From: Erysipelotrichia bacterium
GTDB taxonomy: Bacteria; Bacillota_I; Bacilli_A; Erysipelotrichales; Erysipelotrichaceae
Direction of reading: 5' to 3'
NCBI GenBank assembly: GCA_009929095.1
Contig: SABF01000013.1
Coordinates: 1 to 15,477 of the forward strand
Length of the DNA: 15,477 nucleotides
Position numbers and translations under genes: made by a program
Shown: in pieces, positions 7,727-15,415 of the stretch
Layout of the letters: every line of letters begins with the position of its first letter
Position numbering within the stretch: position 1 is the stretch's first letter
The notes under the pieces: model-generated
What the model was told of the DNA's origin: nothing
Seen by the model: only the letters and a program-made list of their open reading frames with translations
Databases searched by the model: none

Positions 7727-9460
7727 TCAGTTATTTTGAAACTGGTACTGATATAGATGCCAGTACATGCCCCTGGCTTCAAGAAGTTCCTCGCTGGTGC
7801 CGCGTTCCTGAATACCCTGTGAAGTCAGAACAATAATCTCATCTGCATTGCGGATTGTCGAAAGACGGTGAGCCACCACCAGAACAGTTCTTCCCTTGGA
7901 CAATTCTTCCAAACTTTCCTGAATCTGCATTTCTGTTGCATTATCCAAGGCACTGGTTGCTTCATCAAGAATCAGTATCTGCGGATTCTTCAGGAATACT
8001 CGAGCAATGGATATACGCTGTCTCTGTCCGCCGGACAGACGCAGTCCGCGTTCTCCGACATTGGTATCATAGCCGTCAGGAAGTGTCATGATGTAGTCAT
8101 GAATTTTTGCCTTGGCTGCAGCCGCTTCAATCTCTGCTTCCGATGCCTCAGGATTTCCATAAGCTATATTTTCCCGAATTGTTCCATTGAACAGAAATAC
8201 ATCCTGTGCCACAATGCCAATATTTCTTCTGAGTGAATCACGTGTCAGCGATCTGATGTTTTTTCCATCAATATCAATCTCACCGCTGTCAATTTCATAG
8301 AATCGCGGGATCAGATTGCATATTGTGGACTTGCCGCCGCCGGACGGTCCCACGAGCGCTACTGTATGTCCTTTCAGGATATGCATATTCAGATGATTAA
8401 TGACCTGTTCATGAACTTCATCGTCTGTCTTTTCTCCATAATGAAACGAAACATTTCTGAATTCAATTTCTCCTTCAAGACGTCCGGCATCCGCAGCACC
8501 CGGATCATTTTGTTCTGAAGGAACAGCCATGAGGTCGCGGAATCTTTTATAGCCAGTAGCACCTTCTGCAATCTGCTCATACGTATCGACAAGTTTTTTA
8601 ACCGGTGTCAGGAACATTGATATATACAGCAGATAAGCCACAAAGTCTCCGGCATTGATCCTGCCCTGGAACAGGAATATTCCTCCTGCAATAATTACCA
8701 GCACATACATCAGATCAGTAAAAAAGATCATTCCTGAATTGAACAGAGCCAGATACTGATATGCTTTCCCACGTGCATTTTTATATCCTTCATTGGCAAT
8801 ATCAAATTTTTCCTGCTCACGTCTTGTTCCGGCATAGGCTTTCGTTACGCGAATCCCGGCAATAGACGTTTCAACATCCGCATTGATCTCACTGATTCTG
8901 ACTCTTGTTTTTTCAAAAGCATCAAGCTGTTTTTTACGGATGAATATAACAAACAGCACTGCCAGAGGAAGTGTACAGTAAACAATCAGTGTCAGCTGCC
9001 AGTTGATCTGTCCAAGCAGAATTGCTGAAACCACCAGCATGACAGTACAGGTGAATATGTTCTCAGGCCCATGATGAGCCATTTCGGAAATCTCCTGCAG
9101 ATCATTTGTAATTCTGGACATAATCGAACCGGTCTTATTTTCATCAAAATAAGAAATTGGAAGAGTTTCAATATGATCGAACAATTCTCTTCGCATATCT
9201 GCCTGAAGCAGCACCCCGAAAACATGTCCCCAGTAGTTGATAATCAGATTCAGAATCAATTTTGCAATATAAATCACAATCAGTATGATGCACATGCGAT
9301 ACATTGCAGCCCAGTTTCCCTCCGGCACATATTGATTGATCGTCTGGCGCACCATCATCGGCATGAATTCATCTGCCAATCCTACCAGAAACGCGCATGT
9401 CAGATCCAAAAGGAATAAACCCTTATGAATCCCGATATATTTTGAAAAGCCTTTCAGCAT
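7727..9460 (-). CDS. ABC exporter half-transporter (fused TMD-NBD)
   Basis: 577 residues, the usual size of a type IV ABC exporter half-molecule that works as a dimer in the cytoplasmic membrane. The transmembrane domain spans about 1-310 with hydrophobic segments near 15-36, 54-76, 135-150, 155-175, 240-265 and 270-290. The ATPase domain has Walker A GPSGGGKST (371-379), Q419 in AQDVFLF, the signature LSGGQRQR (from 475), Walker B ILILDE (E500 catalytic) and H531 in VAHRLSTI. All ATPase residues are intact. The overall pattern recalls the MsbA/BmrA/YwjA group; substrate (lipid, drug or peptide) cannot be told. No second half-transporter is adjacent, so a homodimer is likely. Start: ATG at 9460, with AAAAGGGGGA upstream and TGATATAAT about 28 nt before it. 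It is divergent from plsY, which allows but does not prove a lipid role. Confidence 0.9.
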   Translation of the reverse strand: MLKGFSKYIGIHKGLFLLDLTCAFLVGLADEFMPMMVRQTINQYVPEGNWAAMYRMCIILIVIYIAKLILNLIINYWGHVFGVLLQADMRRELFDHIETLPISYFDENKTGSIMSRITNDLQEISEMAHHGPENIFTCTVMLVVSAILLGQINWQLTLIVYCTLPLAVLFVIFIRKKQLDAFEKTRVRISEINADVETSIAGIRVTKAYAGTRREQEKFDIANEGYKNARGKAYQYLALFNSGMIFFTDLMYVLVIIAGGIFLFQGRINAGDFVAYLLYISMFLTPVKKLVDTYEQIAEGATGYKRFRDLMAVPSEQNDPGAADAGRLEGEIEFRNVSFHYGEKTDDEVHEQVINHLNMHILKGHTVALVGPSGGGKSTICNLIPRFYEIDSGEIDIDGKNIRSLTRDSLRRNIGIVAQDVFLFNGTIRENIAYGNPEASEAEIEAAAAKAKIHDYIMTLPDGYDTNVGERGLRLSGGQRQRISIARVFLKNPQILILDEATSALDNATEMQIQESLEELSKGRTVLVVAHRLSTIRNADEIIVLTSQGIQERGTSEELLEARGMYWHLYQYQFQNN

Positions 9461-9487
9461 GCAATGTCCCCCTTTTCTGACCGGGTA

Positions 9488-9496
9488 ATTATATCA
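9488..9496 (-). promoter_or_regulatory. Extended -10 promoter (TGATATAAT) of the ABC exporter
   Basis: On the minus strand TGATATAAT is a perfect extended -10 box. The predicted start near 9481 would give a leader of about 21 nt carrying the GGGGG ribosome binding site. The -35 position has no recognisable hexamer, as is common for extended -10 promoters. Confidence 0.5.
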
Positions 9497-9512
9497 ATAA
9501 TTGCCTGCATGA

Positions 9513-9521
9513 TGATAAAAT
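9513..9521 (+). promoter_or_regulatory. Candidate extended -10 promoter (TGATAAAAT) of plsY
   Basis: TGATAAAAT differs from the consensus extended -10 at one base. A start near 9528 would leave a leader of about 14 nt with GGAGG right at its 5' end. No -35 hexamer is evident. It lies only 16 nt from the oppositely directed -10 box of the ABC exporter gene. Confidence 0.38.
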
Positions 9522-9541
9522 GATCTGCGGAGGAATTGCTT

Positions 9542-10171
9542 ATGCGTATTCTGCTTGTTATTGTCCTCAGTTACCTGTTTGGATCTATTCCCTGGGCACT
9601 TGTCATTGGCAAGGTGTTCTACCACAAGGATATCCGCAAGGAAGGATCCGGAAACCTTGGCGCTTCCAATGCCGGAAGAGTGCTGGGGAAACCGGCAGCT
9701 GTTATTGTCACCCTGATGGATGCAATGAAGGCGTTCTTCAGCATGGCACTCGCCATATGGCTTGCCCCGGATGCCATCATCTATGCCGGACTTGCCTGCT
9801 GTGTCGGACACTGCTTTCCGATTTTTGCACAATTTCACGGCGGCAAGGCAGTCGCCTGTGCCTATGGCTTTCTGCTAGGCATTGCTTTCTTCGTCACTCG
9901 CCAATACTTCTGGGGATTCTTTTTCCCAATTCTGTCTTTCTTTGCAGTTCTGTATCTGACCAGAATGGTATCAGCTGCCAGCATTGCATCGCTTCTGATT
10001 GAAGCTGTCGCATCCTTCTTTATCCCAAACAGCAGCATTCAGATTACCATCTCACTGATTGCCCTATGGTGCTTTGTAACCTACCGGCACAAATCAAACC
10101 TGGAGCGCATTAAAAACGGCACGGAAAACAGAATCAAATGGATGGGAGCCGTGCACGATGGGAAGAATTGA
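9542..10171 (+). CDS. plsY: Glycerol-3-phosphate acyltransferase PlsY
   Basis: 209 residues, typical size. Integral membrane enzyme that transfers the acyl group from acyl-phosphate (made by PlsX) to glycerol 3-phosphate, the first step of phospholipid synthesis. The diagnostic cytoplasmic motifs are present: EGSGNLGASNAGRVLG near residues 35-49, and GHCFPIFAQFHGGKAVACAYG near 83-103, joining the GHxFPxF and GGKxVA motifs. The usual Lys before GGK is His and the usual KGVAT is KAVAC, both conservative departures. Four to five hydrophobic segments account for the rest. The frame could open at a TTG (9536), but ATG 9542 is preceded by GGAGG at 8 nt spacing and gives the standard PlsY N-terminus. 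The last 14 nt overlap the start of the esterase gene, so the two are probably co-transcribed. Confidence 0.93.
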   Translation: MRILLVIVLSYLFGSIPWALVIGKVFYHKDIRKEGSGNLGASNAGRVLGKPAAVIVTLMDAMKAFFSMALAIWLAPDAIIYAGLACCVGHCFPIFAQFHGGKAVACAYGFLLGIAFFVTRQYFWGFFFPILSFFAVLYLTRMVSAASIASLLIEAVASFFIPNSSIQITISLIALWCFVTYRHKSNLERIKNGTENRIKWMGAVHDGKN

Positions 10172-10934
10172 AATCTTCAAGCTTCCGATTTCACCGCTGA
10201 AGCAGAGTCCGCGGAAAGTTTATGTATATCTGCCGGATGACTATGACAGCACCAAGCAGAAATATCCTGTTCTGTACATGTTTGACGGTCATAATCTATT
10301 TGATGACAGCACTGCCACCTACGGCAAAAGCTGGGGCATGAAGGATTATCTTGATCAGATGCACCTGCCCCTGGTTGTCATCGGTCAGGATTGCAATCAT
10401 ACCGGAAACAGACGGCTGGCTGAATACTGCCCTTACAATGTGGCAGAGGATTCCTGGATTGCTCCGCTGAAGCCGCTCGGTCAGCAGACTGCGGAATGGT
10501 TTGTCAAAACTTTGAAACCGTACTGTGAAAAAAAATACCGAATTGCCAAAGACAGATCACAGGTCGGAATCGGCGGCAGTTCCATGGGCGGACTGATGTC
10601 CATGTACTGCATTGCCAGATACAATGATATCTATTCAAAAGCCGCCTGCCTGTCAAGCACGATGGACATCAATCTGGAGCCAATGCTGGAACTCATTCAA
10701 CGCAAAGAAATGGCAGCAGATACCCGCATCTATATGGATTTTGGTTCCAAGGAAGTGAAGCGCAAGATTAGCTTTGCGGCTAATATTGACTGGATGCTGC
10801 AGCTGAATCACGCTTATGAAGAACATGGCTGCAATACCTTCCCGAATGTTGTTGTAGATGGCACTCACAGTGAAGCATCCTGGGAAACGATTGTTCCGCT
10901 GTTTCTGGAATACCTGTATCCCGAATTGTACTGA
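10158..10934 (+). CDS. Esterase-family alpha/beta hydrolase
   Basis: 258 residues resembling the putative-esterase family (esterase D, Fes/IroE-like and mycolyltransferase-like serine hydrolases). Features in order: YVYLPDDYD and YPVLYMFDGHNLFDD (about 21-50, oxyanion region with the conserved DG), VGIGGSSMGGLMS (136-148) with nucleophile S142 in the G-x-S-x-G elbow, a probable acid at D194 in IYMDFGSKE, and catalytic His H237 in VVDGTHSEASW. No signal peptide or membrane segment is seen, so it should be cytoplasmic. The substrate is unknown. The start overlaps plsY by 14 nt, with GGGAG inside plsY about 9 nt upstream, suggesting translational coupling. Whether it acts on lipid or acyl-ester metabolites is only suggested by that pairing. 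A strong terminator follows 3 nt after the stop. Confidence 0.85.
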   Translation: MGRIEIFKLPISPLKQSPRKVYVYLPDDYDSTKQKYPVLYMFDGHNLFDDSTATYGKSWGMKDYLDQMHLPLVVIGQDCNHTGNRRLAEYCPYNVAEDSWIAPLKPLGQQTAEWFVKTLKPYCEKKYRIAKDRSQVGIGGSSMGGLMSMYCIARYNDIYSKAACLSSTMDINLEPMLELIQRKEMAADTRIYMDFGSKEVKRKISFAANIDWMLQLNHAYEEHGCNTFPNVVVDGTHSEASWETIVPLFLEYLYPELY

Positions 10935-10937
10935 CTG

Positions 10938-10961
10938 AAGCATCCTGAAGGATGCTTTTTT
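10938..10961 (+). terminator. Rho-independent terminator of plsY-esterase
   Basis: AAGCATCC and GGATGCTT make a perfect 8-bp stem around a TGAA tetraloop, with six consecutive Ts counting the last two of the stem. Textbook intrinsic terminator directly after the esterase stop. Confidence 0.93.
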
Positions 10962-11038
10962 CATACCTGTACCAATCCTGTCTTGCATAAATCAGGGGCC
11001 AAACCTACCATCAAAGTAGAACTGCTATGCAGGTTTTC

Positions 11039-11069
11039 ATACTGAACCATGCTTTTCAAGGCTCAGTAT
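11039..11069 (+). repeat. Hairpin in the leader of the zinc-ribbon gene
   Basis: ATACTGAACC (11039-11048) and GGCTCAGTAT (11060-11069) form a 10-position stem with one mismatch around an 11-nt A/T-rich loop. It sits about 22 nt before the AAGGAG ribosome binding site of the downstream gene. The 10962-11108 interval otherwise holds no gene; a weak promoter pair (TTGCAT, 17 nt, TACCAT, 10984-11012) lies upstream. The hairpin could be an operator or leader structure, or chance. Confidence 0.4.
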
Positions 11070-11108
11070 CTGTCAGATTGCAGATTCATGAAGGAGAGGA
11101 TTTCCACA

Positions 11109-12544
11109 ATGAGTGCCACACTGAAAATCTACCGCTGTCCAAGCTGCGGCGGCGATCTGAAAATCAATAAAGGAGATTCTTATGTAGCCTGTCCTTACTG
11201 CGGCAAGCAGATTGCTGTCGAGCGCGATGAGTCTGAAAAAGCGGACAATCTATTTATGGAAGATGGAACCGGGACCCCGATGTTAACGGCAGTGATTCCG
11301 GATGGATGGACAAAATCCGCTCACATTGACAATCACTTTCAGAGTCTTGGTCATCCATTGACAGTCTGGGCCAATGCCTGGAGCCCGGATCACGGAACTG
11401 CACTCTTCTACAACAGCGGCGAGCAGTTCCATCAGATTCGAAGCGGACAAATGGATGGCATCAGGAAGGTGTTTTTGATCAGCGGACCAAAACACCTATG
11501 CGCAGATTCATTGACCCAGCCCAGTATCTTGATCAGATTGTTCCTGCTCTGACGGAAGGACAGCCATTCAAATACCTCAGCAGCTGTCAGCTGCCAAGGA
11601 TATATCTGAATAACATTCCGAATGAAGTCAGAAACTACGTCAATCAGGCCAATCAGGAATTCATGGCTGCCCGGGTGTCGGATTACTCGGTGATCATTCA
11701 TAATGCCATTGTGAACGGAACTGTCCGTGTATACAGTTATACTCAGCAGGGGCAGCAGCGAATCCTGGTACTTGGTGCAGAGGTCAGAGCACTGGAATAC
11801 AGTTTTATCAATGCGGCCAATAAAGCAATGGCTGATGCAATAAATATGCTTATCAACAGAAAGAAATCGGCAGGCAGCGGCAAGCGTCTCTGGAAACAGT
11901 TTCTGGATTACGGAAATAATGGCGGTGCTTACGGAGCAGCACAGCGTGAAATCGATCAAAGTGCAGATATGATTGCTTCCCAGAGCAAACCGATGAAGCC
12001 GTTTGGCCAGGCAGATACATCCGGTGCTCTTGCCGCGTATATCGACTGGGAAGTCACTGGTGTATATGCATTGATGATGCCTGCTCCGCTGACGAATGAA
12101 ATGGCAGATGCTTACAACACCTTTGTATGTTCTCTGCAGGTGGATTCATATATCAAAGCCAGAATGCTGAATCGAACCAAGAAAATCGGCAATCAGATGA
12201 ACGTTCAGGTACAGCAGGAGTTTGCCGATTATCAGCGCATTCACGCCGCTCAGACCTCTGCCTTCGAACAGTATCAGCAGGCTTACCGGCAGAGATCTTC
12301 CATATCATATTCCATCAGGAGCTCTTATCAGAAGCGCTCTGAGGTTCAGGATCGGGCAAGAGAGAAGTTCAGTGAAGCGACCCGCGGAGTCAATTCCTAT
12401 GTTCGGTCGGATGGCAGTACAACAGAATTCTCCAGCAGCGCAGATCGAGTATTTATGAAAAACAGCGACCCATCAGCGATGCACAGTGCCGGCTGGGCAG
12501 ATGACGTTCCATTCGGCTGGAGCGAACTGAAAAAGAAAGAGTAA
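11109..12544 (+). pseudogene. Zinc-ribbon protein of unknown function, split by a frameshift
   Basis: Two overlapping frames join into one protein of about 478 residues. The first (from ATG 11109, AAGGAG about 11 nt upstream) opens with a zinc ribbon, CPSCGG then CPYCGK (CxxC-x15-CxxC, residues 10-31). It reads normally to GEQFHQIRSGQMDG (about 11456), then runs out of frame to a stop at 11552. The second frame, one base different, reads HQEGVFDQRTKTPMRRF from 11459 and continues to 12544. It contains a mixed alpha/beta region, a Gln-rich helical part (coding about 12190-12290) and a C-terminal GWADDVPFGWSELKKKE. The ATG at 11498 has no ribosome binding site, so it is not an independent gene. 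Restoring one base near GG|CAT (11457-11459) would mend the frame. Function unknown; the protein looks cytoplasmic with no membrane segment. It could be a true mutation or a sequencing error. An upstream in-frame ATG at 11049 lacks a site. Confidence 0.78.
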
Positions 12545-12552
12545 TCAGAAAA

Positions 12553-12589
12553 CAGGCAGAGGAACATCACCGAGATGTACTTCTGCCTG
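12553..12589. terminator. Bidirectional terminator between convergent genes
   Basis: CAGGCAGA (12553-12560) and TCTGCCTG (12582-12589) form a perfect 8-bp stem. The stem extends inward by G-T and G-C pairs, a mismatch, and ACATC/GATGT around an ACCGA loop. On the minus strand it is followed by TTTTC, ending the acetyltransferase transcript (stop 6 nt away). The plus side has only a loose T-rich tail. Confidence 0.75.
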
Positions 12590-12594
12590 CTGCT

Positions 12595-13200
12595 TTACTG
12601 CTTCTTTCGGTTTCGAAAATCGAATACTGTTTCTTCGTCCTCAGCCGTGATCTGTCTGAGCACCCGGCATGGATTGCCAGCCGCAACTGCATGATCCGGA
12701 ATATCTCTGACAACGACGCTGCCGGCACCAATGACGGTATCGGAACCGATTGTCACTCCCGGCATAACCTGTACGCCTGCTCCAAACCACACATTGTCAC
12801 CAACGGAAATCGGCCAGGAATACTCTATTCCCTGATTTCTTCGCACTGTATCAATAGGATGGCCGGCGGTATGAAAGCCGCAGTCCGGCCCGATGAATAC
12901 ATTATGCCCGAATCTGACTTCCGCACCATCCAGTATCGTTAGATTCCGGTTGGCATAGAAGTCTTCCCCAACATGAATATTGTATCCATAATCGCACCAG
13001 AAGCCGAGTTCAATCCGTACATGTTCACCGGTGGATCCCAGCATTGATTTGAGAAAATCAGACATTTCTGAACGGCTGGATGGTTTGATCTGATTATACT
13101 GCCAGCATAGATCATGACATCTGTTCCTTTTGCTGATCAGATCCTGATCATGAATTGCATTGTAAAGAACACCCAGTTTCATTTTCTCCTGTTCCGTCAT
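12595..13200 (-). CDS. Sugar O-acetyltransferase (Maa/LacA family)
   Basis: 201 residues, the standard size of maltose/galactoside acetyltransferases. These use acetyl-CoA to acetylate a sugar hydroxyl and act as trimers built on a left-handed beta helix. The N-terminal MTEQEKMKLGVLYNA is the family cap. Hexapeptide-type turns run from about 60 to 175, with the catalytic loop CGFHTAGHPID (H114 in GHP is the expected base) and C-terminal hexapeptides ending in VAAGNPCRVLR. The physiological acceptor is not established for most members; detoxification of non-metabolised sugars is the usual suggestion. The start at 13200 has only a weak GGGA, but the frame begins 17 nt after deoC and matches the family N-terminus. 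M7, with AGGAG immediately upstream, is a less likely start. Probably co-transcribed with deoC and ended by the 12553-12589 hairpin. Confidence 0.9.
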   Translation of the reverse strand: MTEQEKMKLGVLYNAIHDQDLISKRNRCHDLCWQYNQIKPSSRSEMSDFLKSMLGSTGEHVRIELGFWCDYGYNIHVGEDFYANRNLTILDGAEVRFGHNVFIGPDCGFHTAGHPIDTVRRNQGIEYSWPISVGDNVWFGAGVQVMPGVTIGSDTVIGAGSVVVRDIPDHAVAAGNPCRVLRQITAEDEETVFDFRNRKKQ

Positions 13201-13217
13201 ATATCTATTTCCCGTAT

Positions 13218-13934
13218 TTATGCTTTATCCGCAAGACCCAGCACAATCGGTGTGGATCGATAGCCAATTCCCATGCGATCAATTCCCATATCAATCAGTT
13301 CAAGGAAATGCTCACGGGTACGGATTGCACCAGAGCCCTTTACTTTTATTCTGCCTTCCCCTGCTTCCATCATTGCCTGCACCACTTCATTCGTAGCACC
13401 GTTCTGAGGACCGCCGGTATAAAAGCCTGTAGATGACTTGATGAAATCTGCCCCTGCTTCTACAGCGCATCTGGTACCTGCCTTAACCTGATCTATTGTC
13501 AGCGAATCTGTTTCTATAATCGTTTTCACATTGGTATGATATCGATGGCATGCCTCTGCAACTGCTCTCAGGTCATTAATAACGTAATCCAGATCGCCGC
13601 TTCTCAAACGACCATAGTTGGCTACGATATCAAGATCTTCGATTTCATAATTCGAGCAGTATTCGACTGCCTGTCTAACCTTGGATTCTGTTGTAGAAAG
13701 TCCGAATGGGAAATCGCATACTACACAGATGCCAGTTTCTGTTCCTTTGACCATCGGTGCCACAATGTCCAGTGAGGCCGGGTTGATGCATATCGTACGG
13801 CATCCATAATCAACGCCCTCCTGAGCATATCTGCGAATGTCCTCCACAGTAAATTCCGGCTTCAGTACAGACTGGTCAATATATCGTGCCAGTTCCTTCG
13901 CAGTCATTTCTGATGCTTTTTTTACAGGTTTCAT
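13218..13934 (-). CDS. deoC: Deoxyribose-phosphate aldolase
   Basis: 238 residues, a cytoplasmic class I aldolase cleaving 2-deoxyribose 5-phosphate to glyceraldehyde 3-phosphate and acetaldehyde. Key residues are present: Schiff-base K166 in ADFIKSSTGF, D102 in EDLDIVANYG, and K199 in KVKGSGAIRT, spaced as in E. coli DeoC (K167, D102, K201). IDQSVLKPEFTVEDI (19-33) is the usual first strand and helix. Two departures are seen: ANYGRLRSGD where INIGALKSG is common, and GSGAIRT for ASGGIRT, so it belongs to a diverged branch. No other deoxynucleoside catabolism genes (deoA, deoB, deoD) are in the window. ATG 13934 has AAGGA 5 nt upstream and a second AAAGGAG further up. A TATAAT box lies at 13973-13978. 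The acetyltransferase follows after 17 nt. Confidence 0.9.
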   Translation of the reverse strand: MKPVKKASEMTAKELARYIDQSVLKPEFTVEDIRRYAQEGVDYGCRTICINPASLDIVAPMVKGTETGICVVCDFPFGLSTTESKVRQAVEYCSNYEIEDLDIVANYGRLRSGDLDYVINDLRAVAEACHRYHTNVKTIIETDSLTIDQVKAGTRCAVEAGADFIKSSTGFYTGGPQNGATNEVVQAMMEAGEGRIKVKGSGAIRTREHFLELIDMGIDRMGIGYRSTPIVLGLADKA

Positions 13935-13972
13935 ATTATCCTTGTTCTCCTTTTCTCCTTATTGTGTATTCA

Positions 13973-13978
13973 ATTATA
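13973..13978 (-). promoter_or_regulatory. -10 box of the deoC-acetyltransferase unit
   Basis: A perfect TATAAT on the minus strand predicts a start near 13966 and a leader of about 32 nt carrying the ribosome binding site. No good -35 is found; the expected position falls inside the terminator of the aminopeptidase gene. Confidence 0.4.
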
Positions 13979-13992
13979 CTCGAAAAGAACAA

Positions 13993-14023
13993 AATCTTCT
14001 GACATTGATTGCATCAGAAGATT
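13993..14023 (-). terminator. Terminator of the M18 aminopeptidase gene
   Basis: AATCTTCTGA and TCAGAAGATT form a perfect 10-bp stem with an 11-nt loop, followed on the minus strand by TTGTTCTTTTC. It starts 9 nt beyond the aminopeptidase stop. Confidence 0.85.
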
Positions 14024-14032
14024 CTGTAATTG

Positions 14033-15415
14033 CTACTTAATATTTTTCAGGAAAGCTTTATAAGCAAGATAGCCCTCATATACGTCTGCTTTGGAGACAA
14101 TCTCGCTTGGTGCATGCATGTTCAGCACTGCAATTCCGGCATCAATGACATCCATATTCAGCTGAGCCAGAATATAAGCAATCGTTCCGCCGCCTCCGGC
14201 ATCCACCGCACCAAGTTCAGAAGTCTGGTACATGATATCATCTTTGTCCATTGCAGCTCTTACTTCAGCAATGAATTCAGCATTGGCATCATTGGAAGAA
14301 TACTTTCCGCGAGAACCGGTATATTTATTGAATACGATTCCCTTGCCAAGATAGGCACTGTTCTTCAGTTCGCATACATCGGAATACAGCGGATCAACCG
14401 CGACTGACACATCACTGGAGAGCATTTTGGAATGCTTGAAAGCGTCGTTCAGATGCCGGATGGAAGTCAGTCCCTGACAGTCAAGAATCTCGGCAACAGT
14501 ATCCTCAAAGAAGCGAGAATGCATGCCGGTTGCACCAACTGATCCAATTTCCTCCTTATCCACAAGAATGCAGCAGGAAGTACGCTTAGGATTTGTTTCA
14601 TCCAGAATAGCTCTGAGAGAAGTATAGGCACACACTTTATCATCGTGCCCATATCCCATGATCATGGAGCGGTCAATGCCGTAGTCTCTCGCTCTGCCGG
14701 CCGGAACTAATTCCAGCTCTGCTGACATAAAGTCATCTTCATCAATATCATATTTCTCATGAAGCAGATTCATGATGTTTTCCTTGACCGGATCTTCATC
14801 CTTCTTCGCGCTGGCAGAAGGAATTGAGCCAGCGAGAATATCAAGCTTCTCGCCCTCAATCACTTCAGAAGCCGGCTTCTTCATCTGCTGTGAAGCAAGA
14901 TGAACAAGCAGATCCGTAATACCAAGGACCGGATCATCTTCCGACTCTCCGATTGTGACATTAACGGCAGTTCCATTCTTCCTGCATACAACACCATGCA
15001 GTGCCATCGGTCTTGCAACCCACTGGTACTTCTTGATGCCGCCATAGTAATGGGTATCCATTAGGCAGAGGCCATCTTTTTCATATAGAGGATGCTGCTT
15101 AAGATCAATGCGCGGAGAATCAATATGTGCACCAAGAATGGTCATGCCATCTGTCAGCGGCTGTGAGCCAATGACAAACAAAGAGACATTCTTATTCCGG
15201 TTGACAGCATATACACGATCACCGGCTTTCAGTGTGCCCTTCATTTTTTCTAAATTTTTGAATCCGTTTTCTTCAGCGAGTTTGACTGCATTTTCTGTGA
15301 ACTCGCGTTCGGTTTTTGATTCACTTAGAAAAATTCGATACTCCTCACAGAATGCATGAAGTTTCTTTGTTTCCTTTTTGTCCAGTGTTTCCCAGACTGT
15401 CTTTGATTTCATCAT
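14033..15415 (-). CDS. M18-family aminopeptidase (aspartyl aminopeptidase type)
   Basis: 460 residues, usual for family M18, cytoplasmic two-metal exopeptidases that form large tetrahedral assemblies and release N-terminal, often acidic, residues. All metal and catalytic positions are visible: H97 in GAHIDSPR, D258 in YGHDDKVCAYTS (bridging Asp), E288-E289 in DKEEIGSVGATG (general base and ligand), D335 in SSDVSVAVDP and H434 in NMHAPSE. THYYGGIKKYQWVARP (about 121-136) is also typical. The DKEEIG-to-SSDV core is intact, so an active enzyme is expected; preference for Asp/Glu is inferred from the family. Two tandem ATGs (15415, 15412) follow AAGGAGG with 4- and 7-nt spacing, so the second may be the true initiator. 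The first ATG overlaps the stop of an upstream gene (ATGA). A strong terminator follows the stop. Confidence 0.93.
   Translation of the reverse strand: MMKSKTVWETLDKKETKKLHAFCEEYRIFLSESKTEREFTENAVKLAEENGFKNLEKMKGTLKAGDRVYAVNRNKNVSLFVIGSQPLTDGMTILGAHIDSPRIDLKQHPLYEKDGLCLMDTHYYGGIKKYQWVARPMALHGVVCRKNGTAVNVTIGESEDDPVLGITDLLVHLASQQMKKPASEVIEGEKLDILAGSIPSASAKKDEDPVKENIMNLLHEKYDIDEDDFMSAELELVPAGRARDYGIDRSMIMGYGHDDKVCAYTSLRAILDETNPKRTSCCILVDKEEIGSVGATGMHSRFFEDTVAEILDCQGLTSIRHLNDAFKHSKMLSSDVSVAVDPLYSDVCELKNSAYLGKGIVFNKYTGSRGKYSSNDANAEFIAEVRAAMDKDDIMYQTSELGAVDAGGGGTIAYILAQLNMDVIDAGIAVLNMHAPSEIVSKADVYEGYLAYKAFLKNIK

Noticed and set aside
9520..10002. 160-codon plus-strand frame overlapping plsY
   Set aside because: Out-of-frame shadow of plsY, Cys-rich by accident of codon use; plsY motifs are in the other frame.
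11440..11480. Programmed -1 ribosomal frameshifting in the zinc-ribbon gene, prompted by the TTTTT run at 11472-11476
   Set aside because: The break lies before the T-run, at about 11457-11459. Neither place has an X-XXY-YYZ slippery heptamer, and no stimulatory structure is evident.
11498..12544. A separate gene starting at ATG 11498
   Set aside because: No ribosome binding site, and the same frame reads sensibly upstream (HQEGVFDQRTKTP) in continuity with the zinc-ribbon frame, so it is the second half of one broken gene.
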